A DNA stretch of 63,314 bases from Alphaproteobacteria bacterium UBA2966 (GCA_002348365.1 DEBC01000098.1:25408-88721); one strand, 5' to 3'; positions 7,177 through 16,403 are shown, counted from the first letter of the stretch. Numbers and translations: made by a program. The notes: generated by a model from the sequence alone, not told the origin.

Positions 7177-9075
7177 ATGCTGGAATCACTTCGAAAACAG
7201 ACGGGTTCTTGGGTCGTCAAAGCATTCCTTGGACTGCTCATCCTGAGTTTCGCGGTCTGGGGCATTGGAGACATCTTTCGAGGACCCTCTGACGCGACCG
7301 TGGCCGTCGTTGGCGACGTCGAAATCACACGTACAGAGTATGGCGACGCTTATCGCAGGGAACTCGACAGGCTGACCCAAAGAACGGGCCAACAGATCGA
7401 CGCAGAGCAAGCCCGACTGCTTGGAGTGCAGAACTTCACGCTTCAGCGCATGATCAATCGAGCGTTGCTGGACCAGGTCGCGGTGGGATACGGCCTCACT
7501 GTCACTGACAACGATCTGGCCGCGGACATTCGTACCAATCCGACATTCCAGAACAACTTCGGACGATTCGATCCGCTCCACTACCGGGATGTGCTCCGAC
7601 AATTGGGATACAGCCGAGAATACTTCGAATTTGTGCGGCGGTCTGATCTGCGACGCAATCAGCTCATGACAAGCATTGCCTTGGGCGCAGGCGCTCCCAA
7701 ACCCGTCGTAGACGCAATCTACCGTTATCGGGCCGAACGCCGTATTGCCGATTTCGCTGTCGTTCTGAATTCTTCAATGCCAGAACCAGGGGCACCCGAT
7801 AGCGGCGTGCTGGAACAATTTTATCAAGACGGAACACACCGCTATATGGCGCCGGAGTTTCGATCGCTCACCTACATCACGCTCTCACCAGAGTTATTGC
7901 TTGATGAAGTCACCGTGTCGGACAACGAAATTCAAGACGAGTATGAGTCTCGATTGGATGAGTTCATCGAGCCAGAGCAGAGAGACTTGTCACAGCTCGT
8001 GCTCGCTGACGAAACTGCTGCCAGAGACGCACTGCAGCAACTCCGTCAAGGGAGTTCATTCGACGACGTGGCCCGCGACGCCGCGGGTCTCGAGCCGGAT
8101 GACACGGCGCTGGGCCTCTTGAGGATTGGTGACCTCCCGGTATCCAAGACGGCAGCCGATGCGGTGTTTACTGTTGCGGAAGGGGAATTTTCGGACCCGA
8201 TCCAGAGCGATTTTGGATGGCACGTGTACCGCGTCAACAAGGTGGTCGCCGGCACGACAACATCATTTGCTGACGCAAAACAGCAATTGCAACGGGAGTT
8301 AGCTCTGCGCCGGGCGTCGGACAGCTTGTTTGAACTGGCAAACAGGCTTGAAGACGAACTGGCGGGCGGAGCATCTCTGGAGGAAGGCGCCAACCGCTTG
8401 AACCTGGACGCTGGACGCGCTGATCGTGTCGACGCCACTGGCACCGGTCCCGAGGGCACGCGACTGATCGATTTGCCGACCTTCCCAGAGTTTCTTCAGA
8501 CCGCTTTCGAGACCCAAGAAGGTCAGGAATCGTCACTTACGGAAAGCACCGGGGGTGGATACTTCATCGTTCGCGTGGATGAAATCACACCGACCGCTGC
8601 GAAACCTCTCTCCTCCATCCGGGACGAGGTCATCGCTGACTGGAAACGGAGTGAGCAAAACCGCCTGTCTCGGGAACGCGCGGCAGCTCTAGCAGAGCGC
8701 CTGCGCCAAGGGGAAGACTTCAACGCCCTGGCCGCCAAGGAAGGGCTGGCAATTCGATCGACGCCGGCACTTAACAGATACGATGCGAGAACAAGTCCTG
8801 ACGTGTCGGGAGAATTGCTGGCAAAGATATTTGAGTCAAAGAACGTCGGAGATGTTGCTGAAGGACCCACAGCGCAGGGAAACGGGCACACAATCGCGGT
8901 GCTGCGCCGCATCGATAAAATCACCGGTGACGCCGGCAACCCGACCGAGCGTCAGGAATTGCGTGATAATCTGAACCAAGCCCTCACGGACGATATCATG
9001 GCCCAGTATCGCGTCGCGCTGAGCAACGAGTATGATGTCGAGGTCAACCAGAACGCCATCGACAGCTTGTTTTAA
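7177..9075 (+). CDS. ppiD: PpiD-type membrane-anchored peptidyl-prolyl isomerase / chaperone
   Basis: A 632-residue protein with the PpiD plan. A single N-terminal membrane anchor spans about residues 13-33 (WVVKAFLGLLILSFAVWGIG). A SurA-like N-domain follows (about 40-190, VGDVEITRTEYGDAYRREL), then a degenerate parvulin domain at about 255-365 containing LGLLRIGDLP and SDPIQSDFGWHVYRV. A second substrate-binding part makes up the C-terminus. It is expected at the periplasmic exit of the Sec channel, helping outer-membrane proteins to fold. That is consistent with secG nearby and bamA elsewhere in the window. The start is ATG 7177, and trpE begins two bases after its stop, so trpE is probably co-transcribed. 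Confidence 0.93.
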   Translation: MLESLRKQTGSWVVKAFLGLLILSFAVWGIGDIFRGPSDATVAVVGDVEITRTEYGDAYRRELDRLTQRTGQQIDAEQARLLGVQNFTLQRMINRALLDQVAVGYGLTVTDNDLAADIRTNPTFQNNFGRFDPLHYRDVLRQLGYSREYFEFVRRSDLRRNQLMTSIALGAGAPKPVVDAIYRYRAERRIADFAVVLNSSMPEPGAPDSGVLEQFYQDGTHRYMAPEFRSLTYITLSPELLLDEVTVSDNEIQDEYESRLDEFIEPEQRDLSQLVLADETAARDALQQLRQGSSFDDVARDAAGLEPDDTALGLLRIGDLPVSKTAADAVFTVAEGEFSDPIQSDFGWHVYRVNKVVAGTTTSFADAKQQLQRELALRRASDSLFELANRLEDELAGGASLEEGANRLNLDAGRADRVDATGTGPEGTRLIDLPTFPEFLQTAFETQEGQESSLTESTGGGYFIVRVDEITPTAAKPLSSIRDEVIADWKRSEQNRLSRERAAALAERLRQGEDFNALAAKEGLAIRSTPALNRYDARTSPDVSGELLAKIFESKNVGDVAEGPTAQGNGHTIAVLRRIDKITGDAGNPTERQELRDNLNQALTDDIMAQYRVALSNEYDVEVNQNAIDSLF

Positions 9076-9077
9076 GC

Positions 9078-10619
9078 ATGACGGTCTTACCCACATTTGA
9101 AGAGTTTCACCGACTCTATGATGCGGGCCAAAATCAGGTTCTTTGGACGAACCTGGTCGCGGATCTTGAGACTCCTGTCTCGGCAATGCTCAAGCTGGCC
9201 GAAGGATCTCCCAACAGTTTTTTGCTGGAATCCGTCGAAGGGGGTGCCGTCCGGGGCCGTTATTCAATCATCGGGATGTCACCGGACGTCATTTGGCGAT
9301 GCAGGGGCGACAGCGCCGAGATAAACCGTAGTGCGCTCCACGGCGACACCTTCCAGGAGTGTAGTGAAGGCTCGCTGGATTCACTCCGACAACTCATAAA
9401 CGAATCTCGAATCGATCTCCCCGAGGAGCTGCCGCCGATGGCTGCGGGACTCGTGGGATACATGGCCTACGACACTGTCCGTCTGATGGAGCGACTTCCG
9501 GAGCCGAATCCCGACATCATGGGTATTCCGGACGGCATATTCGTTCGACCAACCGTGATGGCAATATTCGATTCCGTGAAGGACATCGTCACATTTGTAT
9601 CTCCCGTCCGACCTACGCCGGGGGTTGCCGCGCAGCAAGCTTACCAGTCCGGGCTGGACACTTTGTTCAAGGCCACGGCTGCGCTTGAAACAAGCCTGCC
9701 ACACATCCACGGTCGAAATGAGAGCCACATAAAACTGCCGGAACCCTCTTCCAACATGACGCACGCCGAGTACTGCGAGATGGTGGGCAAGGCCAAAGAA
9801 TACATCGCGGCCGGTGACATCTTTCAAACTGTTCTCTCGCAGCGATTCAGCCTGCCATTTACCCTCCCTCCGTTCGCCTTGTATCGGGCCCTGAGACGAA
9901 CGAACCCCTCTCCGTTCATGTATTACCTTCAATTGGAGGGCTTCTCGATCGTTGGATCGAGCCCCGAAATACTCGTGCGGCTTCGCGATGATACCGTCAC
10001 CGTGAGGCCCATTGCAGGGACCCGGCCGCGCGGTACCGATCGCGCAGAGGATGAAGCCCTGGCGAGTGACCTACTGTCGGATCCCAAGGAATTGGCCGAG
10101 CATTTGATGCTGTTAGACCTGGGGCGGAACGACGTCGGCCGCGTCGCCAAGATCGGAAGCGTCAATGTAACCGAACAGATGGTTATCGAGCACTACTCCC
10201 ACGTCATGCACATTGTTTCGAACGTCGAAGGCACAATTGACGAACAATTTGATGCCATGGATGCATTGTGTGGCGCGTTCCCTGCGGGAACGGTAAGTGG
10301 CGCTCCCAAAGTTCGAGCGATGGAAATCATCGACGAACTCGAGCCTGAGAAGCGGGGAGTGTATGCCGGAGCAATCGGCTATTTCTCCGCCAATGGCAGC
10401 ATGGATACCTGCATCGCCCTGAGGACAGCCGTTGTGAAAGATGGGACGATGTATGTACAGGCTGGTGGTGGCATCGTTGCTGACAGCGATCCCGACGCTG
10501 AGTTTCAGGAAAGCTGCAACAAGGCAATGGCATTGATCCGGGCTGCAGAAGAAGCAGTGCGCTTCGCGACCGAGCCAGCGATCACCAATGAACCTCGATC
10601 CGCCTCCGGTCGAACGTGA
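9078..10619 (+). CDS. trpE: Anthranilate synthase component I
   Basis: The protein has 513 residues. Together with TrpG it makes anthranilate from chorismate and glutamine, the first step of tryptophan synthesis. The feedback-site motif FLLESVEGG lies near residue 50. The chorismate-binding domain (about 230-495) shows PSPFMYYLQLEG, GSSPEILVRL, RPIAGTRPRGTDRAEDE, LGRNDVGRVAKIGSV, FPAGTVSGAPKVRAMEIIDE and QAGGGIVADSDPDAEF. It starts two bases after ppiD, so no trp leader peptide or attenuator can lie directly before it. The next gene downstream is on the other strand, which cuts trpE off from trpG. Confidence 0.97.
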   Translation: MTVLPTFEEFHRLYDAGQNQVLWTNLVADLETPVSAMLKLAEGSPNSFLLESVEGGAVRGRYSIIGMSPDVIWRCRGDSAEINRSALHGDTFQECSEGSLDSLRQLINESRIDLPEELPPMAAGLVGYMAYDTVRLMERLPEPNPDIMGIPDGIFVRPTVMAIFDSVKDIVTFVSPVRPTPGVAAQQAYQSGLDTLFKATAALETSLPHIHGRNESHIKLPEPSSNMTHAEYCEMVGKAKEYIAAGDIFQTVLSQRFSLPFTLPPFALYRALRRTNPSPFMYYLQLEGFSIVGSSPEILVRLRDDTVTVRPIAGTRPRGTDRAEDEALASDLLSDPKELAEHLMLLDLGRNDVGRVAKIGSVNVTEQMVIEHYSHVMHIVSNVEGTIDEQFDAMDALCGAFPAGTVSGAPKVRAMEIIDELEPEKRGVYAGAIGYFSANGSMDTCIALRTAVVKDGTMYVQAGGGIVADSDPDAEFQESCNKAMALIRAAEEAVRFATEPAITNEPRSASGRT

Positions 10620-10624
10620 CCGCC

Positions 10625-11812
10625 CTACCCTGACTCCGGGGGATGTATCAGGAAAGCACTGATCGGCACCAACGCAATTCCGCGTGTCGCCAGCGTCGGC
10701 AACCACGCCTCTAGAGCCTCGAGCGTGCCGCGATGAGGGTGCGCGAGTCCCACGGCACGTCCGTGTGTTCGCGCCATGGCCTCAAGTTCTTCAAGACGTC
10801 GGCTGACATCTGCGGCCACCGGCACATTATCGAGAAAGACATCACGCCCGATGAAAGGCACGCCGTACCGGCGCGCTTGTACTCCGCTGACGCTGCCCCG
10901 CACAGTACGAGAGTCGAGAAACATCAGACCGCGGGCCCGAAGCTCGTTCATAACCAGCGCCATACCCTCTGCATCCTGGGTGAAGCGGCTACCCATGTGG
11001 TTGTTCACTCCGATAAACCCGTCAAATCTCGACAGGGCCCATCTCAATCGTCGCAGATTCTCTTCGACTGAAAGCTGGGTGAGCAGAACATTTGGGCCGG
11101 GGTCGTCCGCCCGGTTCTGAGGTTCCATGGGTAGATGGAGCATCAACTCGTGACCCGCTGCTCGAGCGGTTTCAGTCTGTGCCCGAAGATTCCGAGCGTA
11201 AGACATGAAGGAGAGCGTCAGTGGTCCCGGAAGTGCGATCGTTCGTGCAGCGTTGCGAACGTGAACGCCGAGATCATCAATGACGATTGCGACCATGGGC
11301 ATTCCCTCAGGCACTGTCGAGGAGGCGGCATAACGCCGCCACGCCGGTGTTTCGACAGTTTCTTCAACGACATCAGGCACCCAGTTCCGACGCGATTGGA
11401 GTCCGTATCCTTTTGCGGTCTGATCCGTGGCGGAAAACTCGTGACGGTGTGGAATCACTGCCGCCGCCTGCGACTCTCCAACGACCGACCAGGCAAAATC
11501 CGATTGGTCTGGATGACCGGGAACGGACAGGTCCACTCTGTCCAAGGCCAATTCGTATCCGTTGTGATCGCGATCTATCTCGATGTCGGCCATAAACCGA
11601 GCTGGTTCGTGCTCGTCCTGATCGTATGAAGAGATCCAATACCCGGTGCTGGCACCCACCATGATTCCAATCATCAGCGCCACAGCAAAGAGTCCGATTC
11701 GATCGCCCGCATTTCGAAACGGATGACTTCCAAGCACCAATCGACATCGCGACAAGAGGTACGCCGCGAGCACGACGCAAAGCTCTCCAATCAATTTCAA
11801 CTTCAGGGCCAC
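10625..11812 (-). CDS. Divergent polysaccharide deacetylase family protein (YibQ/DUF610-like)
   Basis: A 395-residue protein with membrane segments near the N-terminus: about 8-24, and about 38-58 (GLFAVALMIGIMVGASTGYW). A poorly conserved linker of about 100 residues follows. The NodB-related domain (about 145-390) shows MVAIVIDDLGVHVRNAAR, ELMLHLPMEPQ, VNNHMGSRFT, LMFLDSRT and VGLAHPHRGTLEAL. Members lack parts of the classical deacetylase metal site, and their substrate is not established. An envelope glycan role is an inference. The gene is convergent with trpE (5-nt gap) and divergent from trpG, so it splits the trp genes. In relatives it often sits near a carboxy-terminal protease gene instead. 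Confidence 0.86.
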   Translation of the reverse strand: MALKLKLIGELCVVLAAYLLSRCRLVLGSHPFRNAGDRIGLFAVALMIGIMVGASTGYWISSYDQDEHEPARFMADIEIDRDHNGYELALDRVDLSVPGHPDQSDFAWSVVGESQAAAVIPHRHEFSATDQTAKGYGLQSRRNWVPDVVEETVETPAWRRYAASSTVPEGMPMVAIVIDDLGVHVRNAARTIALPGPLTLSFMSYARNLRAQTETARAAGHELMLHLPMEPQNRADDPGPNVLLTQLSVEENLRRLRWALSRFDGFIGVNNHMGSRFTQDAEGMALVMNELRARGLMFLDSRTVRGSVSGVQARRYGVPFIGRDVFLDNVPVAADVSRRLEELEAMARTHGRAVGLAHPHRGTLEALEAWLPTLATRGIALVPISAFLIHPPESG

Positions 11813-12032
11813 GATCTACTCGAAATACTCAAACCGGCCTGCAAGAATTGCGTTCAGCGCTCATCGCAATCGCCCATTCGTTCGCTCGCGCCAATCCGGA
11901 ATCTGATTCTTCCTCTCGATTGCCCGTTGGACTTGACGACATGCCCATTGCCCTGTTTGTTGCGGCACTCAAAAGAAACGGCGCTCTGCACCTACAATAC
12001 AATGGTTTAATTTTTCCCTATAGTCTTTTGAA
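11813..12032. other. Divergent spacer between the deacetylase gene and trpG
   Basis: 220 bp without a supported gene. A CTTGAC hexamer at 11932-11937 has no good -10 partner. TACAAT hexamers at 11993-11998 and 11998-12003 and TATAGT at 12019-12024 lack good -35 partners. No attenuator-like terminator hairpin with a T-run, and no Trp-rich leader peptide, could be made out. A 65-codon frame at 11848-12045 runs into trpG and has no recognisable features. Confidence 0.5.
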
Positions 12033-12662
12033 ATGCTTGTCATAATCGACAACTACGACAGTTTTACCTACAACCTCGTCCATTTTCTGGGTGAGCTCGG
12101 CGCCGAATCTCGCGTTTTTCGAAACGACGCGATCGAGGTGGCCGATGTGTTGTCGCTTCGTCCAACCGGCATCGTCCTTTCTCCCGGACCTTGCGATCCT
12201 GATCGCGCTGGAATCTGCCTCGAATTGGTGGAAAGGGCCGCTGGCTCCTTCCCCATACTCGGGGTTTGCCTTGGACATCAATCTGTTGGACAGGCTTTCG
12301 GCGGCCGTATCGTGCGGGCACCGAATCTTATGCATGGGAAACTCAGCACAATTCGGCATGACGGTACTGGCTTGTTCGAAGGACTGCCGGCTGGGTTTCA
12401 GGCTACCCGCTATCATTCGCTCGCTATTGACCGCCATTCGCTTCCCGATTGCCTGCGTATTACCGCAGAAACCAGTGATGGCGTCGTGATGGGAGTGTCG
12501 CACCAGGAGCACCCCATCCACGGCGTCCAATTTCACCCCGAAAGCATCGCTTCCGAGCACGGTCACCTGCTGTTAGCCAACTACCTTAAACTCATCGGCA
12601 TGGAAGACATTCGTGCCGTCGTTCCCCCCAAACGTGCCGCACCCCTGGAGATGCACCCATGA
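12033..12662 (+). CDS. trpG: Anthranilate synthase component II (glutamine amidotransferase)
   Basis: A 209-residue class I amidotransferase that supplies ammonia from glutamine to TrpE. The catalytic Cys is in LGVCLGHQSVGQAFGG near residue 80. The His/Glu pair is in GVQFHPESIAS near 168. The N-terminal IIDNYDSFTYNLVHFLGELG and the loop VLSPGPCDPDRAG are canonical. It starts with ATG at 12033 without a clear Shine-Dalgarno sequence. The stop overlaps the trpD start in an ATGA arrangement. An enzyme of this kind can also serve p-aminobenzoate synthesis, and no separate pabA is visible here. Confidence 0.96.
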   Translation: MLVIIDNYDSFTYNLVHFLGELGAESRVFRNDAIEVADVLSLRPTGIVLSPGPCDPDRAGICLELVERAAGSFPILGVCLGHQSVGQAFGGRIVRAPNLMHGKLSTIRHDGTGLFEGLPAGFQATRYHSLAIDRHSLPDCLRITAETSDGVVMGVSHQEHPIHGVQFHPESIASEHGHLLLANYLKLIGMEDIRAVVPPKRAAPLEMHP

Positions 12663-13702
12663 CGGACCCGCAACTCGACATGAAACAGATCATCGCGCTT
12701 TTGGCAGAGGGTGATCGTTTGAGCGTTGATCAGACACGTCGCGCGTTCGATATCATGATGTCGGGAAATGCAACGCCCTCGCAGATGGGGGCACTCCTTA
12801 TGGCATTGCGTCTTCGCGGTGAGACCGTCGACGAATTGACGGGTGGCGTGATGACCATGCGCGACAAAATGACCAAAATCGAGGCGCCTGCCACAGCAAT
12901 CGATGTTGTCGGGACCGGGGGAGATCGTTCCGGAACCTATAACGTGTCAACCGCCGCCGGCATCGTAGTGGCTGGCTGTGGCGTTCCCGTTGCCAAGCAT
13001 GGAAATCGAGCGGCTTCCTCTAAATCAGGCGCCACGGATGTCCTTGAAACCCTCGGGGTCAACGTGGAATGCGATTTCTCGTTGACGAAAAAGTCACTCT
13101 GGGAAGCCGGCATGTGTTTCATGTTCGCTCAACGCCATCACGGCGCCATGCGACACGTTGGTGGCACCCGAGTGGAAATGGGTACGCGGACGATCTTCAA
13201 TATACTCGGTCCACTGTCCAACCCCGCTGGCGTCAATAAGCACCTGGTGGGCGTGTTTTCCAAGGAATGGGTGGAACCGCTAGCTCAGGTGCTCAAGAAC
13301 CTCGGTTCTCAGCACGTTTGGGTGGTTCACGGCAGCGACGGGCTCGACGAAATTACGACCACGAGTTCAACTTTTGTCGCGGAACTGAAAGATGACGAGG
13401 TAAGGACGTTCGAAGTGACGCCGGAGGATGCAGGATTGTCACGATCAGACGGCGAAGATCTGAAAGGTGGCGACGCAGAAACGAATGCTCTTGCCATCAG
13501 CGCATTACTTGATGGGCACGAGAGCGCCTTTCGCGACATCACTCTGATCAATGCCGCGGGCGCGTTGATCACTTCGGGAGAGGTAGACAACCTGAAGGAC
13601 GGCGTGGCAATGGCGGCCGAAGCCATCGATAGCGGTAAAGCCAGAGCCGTTCTCAAAAAAATGATCTCGATTACCAATGAGGCCGCGACGGCCGATGAGT
13701 GA
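12659..13702 (+). CDS. trpD: Anthranilate phosphoribosyltransferase
   Basis: The protein has 347 residues and transfers phosphoribose from PRPP to anthranilate. The diagnostic glycine-rich region DVVGTGGDRSGTYNVSTAAG lies at about 82-101. It is followed by VAKHGNRAASSKSGATDVLE, FMFAQRHHGAMRHVGGTRVE and FNILGPLSNPAG. The start overlaps the trpG stop by four bases, and the end overlaps trpC by eight. Both overlaps support tight operon coupling. Confidence 0.97.
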   Translation: MTDPQLDMKQIIALLAEGDRLSVDQTRRAFDIMMSGNATPSQMGALLMALRLRGETVDELTGGVMTMRDKMTKIEAPATAIDVVGTGGDRSGTYNVSTAAGIVVAGCGVPVAKHGNRAASSKSGATDVLETLGVNVECDFSLTKKSLWEAGMCFMFAQRHHGAMRHVGGTRVEMGTRTIFNILGPLSNPAGVNKHLVGVFSKEWVEPLAQVLKNLGSQHVWVVHGSDGLDEITTTSSTFVAELKDDEVRTFEVTPEDAGLSRSDGEDLKGGDAETNALAISALLDGHESAFRDITLINAAGALITSGEVDNLKDGVAMAAEAIDSGKARAVLKKMISITNEAATADE

Positions 13703-14510
13703 CATTCTCCAACAAATAATTGCGGACAAGCTCAATCACATCGAACGCCGTCGAACGCTGGTCTCGGACAGTCAAATACTGCTGGCCGCAAAAACGGCGC
13801 CTGCTGTAATGGGCTTCGCGGATGCGCTGAAAGGATCGGTGCGGGGCGGCAACTATGGCCTAATCGCCGAGATTAAGAAGGCCTCTCCATCGAAAGGCCT
13901 TATCAAGGAAGACTTCGACCCGCCAACGCTGGCCAAAGCATATGCTGACGGCGGCGCAACATGCCTTTCCGTACTGACCGACCGGCCGTACTTTCAAGGT
14001 GCAGACGAGTTTCTCAGGCAAGCCCGAGATGCCAGCGGCCTTCCCGTTCTGCGGAAGGACTTCATGATTGACCTCTATCAGATCGCAGAATCCCGGGCAC
14101 TTGGTGCTGACTGCGTGTTGCTGATCATGGCTGTCCTTGACGACGAAGCGGCGTATACACTGGCGACGGCCGCACGAGGCCTGGATATGGATGTCCTCTT
14201 CGAAGTCCACAATTCAGAGGAACTCGAGCGAATCGCGCCGCTGGATCCAAAGCTGGTGGGCATCAACAATCGAAATCTCAAGACCTTCGAAGTCGATTTG
14301 GCCACGACCGAGGTGCTGGCGCCTCAGGCACCCGAGGGCGCCATCGTCATCTGTGAAAGCGGCCTTTCGACGCCTCAGGACTTGAGCCGAATGAGTGCGG
14401 CGGGCGTGAATTGCTTCCTGATTGGTGAGTCACTGATGCGGGCTGATGATGTTGCGCGCGCGACATCGGAATTGCTTACCCCGTTTGAATCCCCGGCGAT
14501 CAGTGCCTGA
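13695..14510 (+). CDS. trpC: Indole-3-glycerol-phosphate synthase
   Basis: The protein has 271 residues from the ATG at 13695. The first in-frame start, at 13677, would add six residues inside trpD and is less likely, because the 13695 start gives the 8-nt ATGAGTGA overlap seen repeatedly in this window. Barrel motifs include LIAEIKKASPSKGLI near 60, DFDPPTLAKAYADGGATCLS, VLRKDFMIDLYQI near 120, VGINNRNLKTFEVDL near 190 and VICESGLSTPQD near 220. It is monofunctional, with no TrpF domain. trpF, trpB and trpA are not in the window. It closes the ring to form indole-3-glycerol phosphate. Confidence 0.96.
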   Translation: MSDILQQIIADKLNHIERRRTLVSDSQILLAAKTAPAVMGFADALKGSVRGGNYGLIAEIKKASPSKGLIKEDFDPPTLAKAYADGGATCLSVLTDRPYFQGADEFLRQARDASGLPVLRKDFMIDLYQIAESRALGADCVLLIMAVLDDEAAYTLATAARGLDMDVLFEVHNSEELERIAPLDPKLVGINNRNLKTFEVDLATTEVLAPQAPEGAIVICESGLSTPQDLSRMSAAGVNCFLIGESLMRADDVARATSELLTPFESPAISA

Positions 14511-14522
14511 GGCAGGACCAGG

Positions 14523-14999
14523 ATGGCGGACCTGACCCACTTCGACAATCGAGGCAATGCCCGGATGGTCGACGTCTCCGGCAAAGACGAGACGGAACGA
14601 ACGGCTCGGGCCGAAGCGCGTGTCAGCATGAAACCCGAAACCCTGTCGATGATCTCAGAGGGCCGAGCGGGAAAAGGTGATGTCCTTGGCGTCGCCCGGT
14701 TGGCCGGTATCATGGCGGCCAAGAAAACATCCGATCTGATTCCCCTTTGTCATCCGTTACCCCTTTCGGCCGTAGAAGTCGATCTGGAATGCGACGCGGC
14801 AAATGCCGCCGTCATAATCACTTCGAGCTGTCGGACCACGTCCAGGACAGGTGTCGAAATGGAAGCCTTGACTGCCGTCTCGATAACCGCCCTCACCGTC
14901 TACGACATGTGTAAGTCTGCGGATCGCACTATGACAATTGAATCTGCCCGCCTCACATTCAAGAGCGGCGGAAAATCCGGAACCTTCCAAGCGGACTGA
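14523..14999 (+). CDS. moaC: Cyclic pyranopterin monophosphate synthase
   Basis: The protein has 158 residues and carries out the second half of cyclic pyranopterin formation in molybdenum-cofactor synthesis. Motifs: LTHFDNRGNARMVDVSGKDE near the start, LIPLCHPLPLSAVEVD near 75 and GVEMEALTAVSITALTVYDM near 113. The gene lies 12 nt after trpC and directly before moeA, as in many Alphaproteobacteria. trp and moa genes have no direct metabolic link, so the arrangement reflects conserved synteny. Confidence 0.97.
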   Translation: MADLTHFDNRGNARMVDVSGKDETERTARAEARVSMKPETLSMISEGRAGKGDVLGVARLAGIMAAKKTSDLIPLCHPLPLSAVEVDLECDAANAAVIITSSCRTTSRTGVEMEALTAVSITALTVYDMCKSADRTMTIESARLTFKSGGKSGTFQAD

Positions 15000-15006
15000 G
15001 GTCGAA

Positions 15007-16221
15007 GTGATTTCCGTAGCGGAGGCGCGTCAAAAGATTCTCGAACCCCTGACCCCGACAGGTATCGAGACTGTTGCCCTCTCTGACGCCCTTGGAAGGG
15101 TGCTGGCATCCGACGTTCACGCGCGTATAACCCAACCACCCGTTGCTGTCTCTGCAATGGACGGGTACGCCGTAAGGGCTCAAGACGTCGCGGCAACGCC
15201 AGCCATCCTCGAGCAGATTGGCGAAGCACCCGCTGGAGGTGCCTACGACGGCTCGGTTGGGCCTGGCCAAGCCGTCCGCATTTTCACAGGAGGTCCGGTG
15301 CCGGCCGGCGCCGACACTATCGTCATCCAAGAAGATGTTGAAACGGATGGCACAAGAATCACCGTCAATGAAGGTGCGCCCGAAGGCAAATTCGTGCGTC
15401 CAGCGGGTTTGGATTTCAGTGAGGGCGAAGTTGGCCTGACGGCTGGTCACTTGCTGGGAGCCCGCGACATTGCGCTGGCGGCTTCAATGAATTGTCCGTG
15501 GCTGCGAGTGCATCGCAGGCCACGTGTGGCGGTGCTGGCAACGGGAGATGAACTTGTCATGCCGGGTGAGCCGATCGGTCCCAATCAGATCGTCAGCTCG
15601 AATAATCTGGGGTTGTGCGCCTTTGTCGAAGCGGCCGGCGCGGAAGCAATCGATCTCGGAATCGCATTGGATACGGAGGATTCCCTGAAGTCGCTTGCGG
15701 CAGGCGCTAAGGGTGCAGACATACTGGTTACAATCGGCGGCGCGTCGGTCGGAGATCATGATCTCGTGCGAAGCGTGCTGGGTGATGTCGGGCTGAATGT
15801 AGATTTTTGGCGTATCGCCATGCGACCCGGTAAACCGCTGATGTTCGGGCAATTGGGCGACACAGCCATGTTGGGCCTGCCGGGAAATCCCGTTTCTGCG
15901 CTGGTTTGCAGCCTGATATTCCTGAGGCCGGCACTGCGAAAGATGCTGGGTATGGGCGAAAATGCCACGCCGTATGGGAAGGCCGCTCTCGGTTGCGATA
16001 TCAAGGCCAACGATCGACGGGAGGATTACCTTCGGGCAACTCTAACCCGCGATGACTCAGGAACGCTGGTTGCCACACCGTTCGAGATCCAGGATTCCAG
16101 CATGCTGTCCCGACTGGCCCATGCAAACTGCCTGATTATTCGAGCACCGCACGCCCCAGCGGCTCTCACGGGAACTCAAGTGGACATTATTCCGCTGGAT
16201 GCGGGCGTAACGGATTACTAG
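15007..16221 (+). CDS. moeA: Molybdopterin molybdenumtransferase
   Basis: I choose the GTG at 15007 as start, giving MISVAEARQKILEPL and 404 residues, the usual MoeA length. It has a GAGG-like Shine-Dalgarno in the bases just before it and starts 8 nt after the moaC stop. A TTG at 14938 would extend the frame 69 bases into moaC and is less likely. MoeA inserts molybdate into adenylylated molybdopterin. Motifs: VSAMDGYAVRAQDV near 55, FTGGPVPAGADTIVIQED near 92, the MoCF domain VLATGDELVMPGEPIGPNQI near 178, TIGGASVGDHDLV near 242 and LGLPGNPVSALVC near 290. Confidence 0.94.
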   Translation: MISVAEARQKILEPLTPTGIETVALSDALGRVLASDVHARITQPPVAVSAMDGYAVRAQDVAATPAILEQIGEAPAGGAYDGSVGPGQAVRIFTGGPVPAGADTIVIQEDVETDGTRITVNEGAPEGKFVRPAGLDFSEGEVGLTAGHLLGARDIALAASMNCPWLRVHRRPRVAVLATGDELVMPGEPIGPNQIVSSNNLGLCAFVEAAGAEAIDLGIALDTEDSLKSLAAGAKGADILVTIGGASVGDHDLVRSVLGDVGLNVDFWRIAMRPGKPLMFGQLGDTAMLGLPGNPVSALVCSLIFLRPALRKMLGMGENATPYGKAALGCDIKANDRREDYLRATLTRDDSGTLVATPFEIQDSSMLSRLAHANCLIIRAPHAPAALTGTQVDIIPLDAGVTDY

Positions 16222-16374
16222 ATCCTGCTCGCGATCTACAACCGGATTTCTACCTTCGCTTCGAAGATCTCACCGGAAGCAACGCTTCATCCTCATAAAT
16301 AGCCGGATTTTCCCGACACCTGAGGAACTGGCGCATGAAATGAGCGCTGGATGTCACCTATTGCAATTCCAACC

Positions 16375-16403
16375 TTGAATTAAAATGAGAACTAAACTAG
16401 AAC
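16375..16403 (+). promoter_or_regulatory. Predicted lexA promoter
   Basis: TTGAAT at 16375-16380 and TAGAAC at 16398-16403 lie 17 bp apart, in an AT-rich stretch about 65 nt before the lexA ATG. The first SOS operator covers the 3' part of the spacer and the -10 element, which would let bound LexA block RNA polymerase. Both hexamers are imperfect matches. Confidence 0.5.
16389..16403 (+). promoter_or_regulatory. SOS box (LexA operator), perfect GAAC-N7-GAAC
   Basis: GAACTAAACTAGAAC is the reverse complement of GTTC-N7-GTTC, the direct-repeat LexA operator known from Alphaproteobacteria. It lies 64 nt upstream of the lexA start and overlaps the predicted -10. LexA autorepression is the expected function. 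Confidence 0.85.

Noticed and set aside
11848..12045. 65-codon plus-strand frame in the spacer before trpG
   Set aside because: No Trp-rich leader-peptide character, no ribosome-binding site and it runs into trpG, so it is not supported as a gene or attenuator leader.
14938..15006. Upstream TTG start for moeA inside moaC
   Set aside because: The added residues match nothing in MoeA, and the GTG at 15007 has a better ribosome-binding site and spacing.
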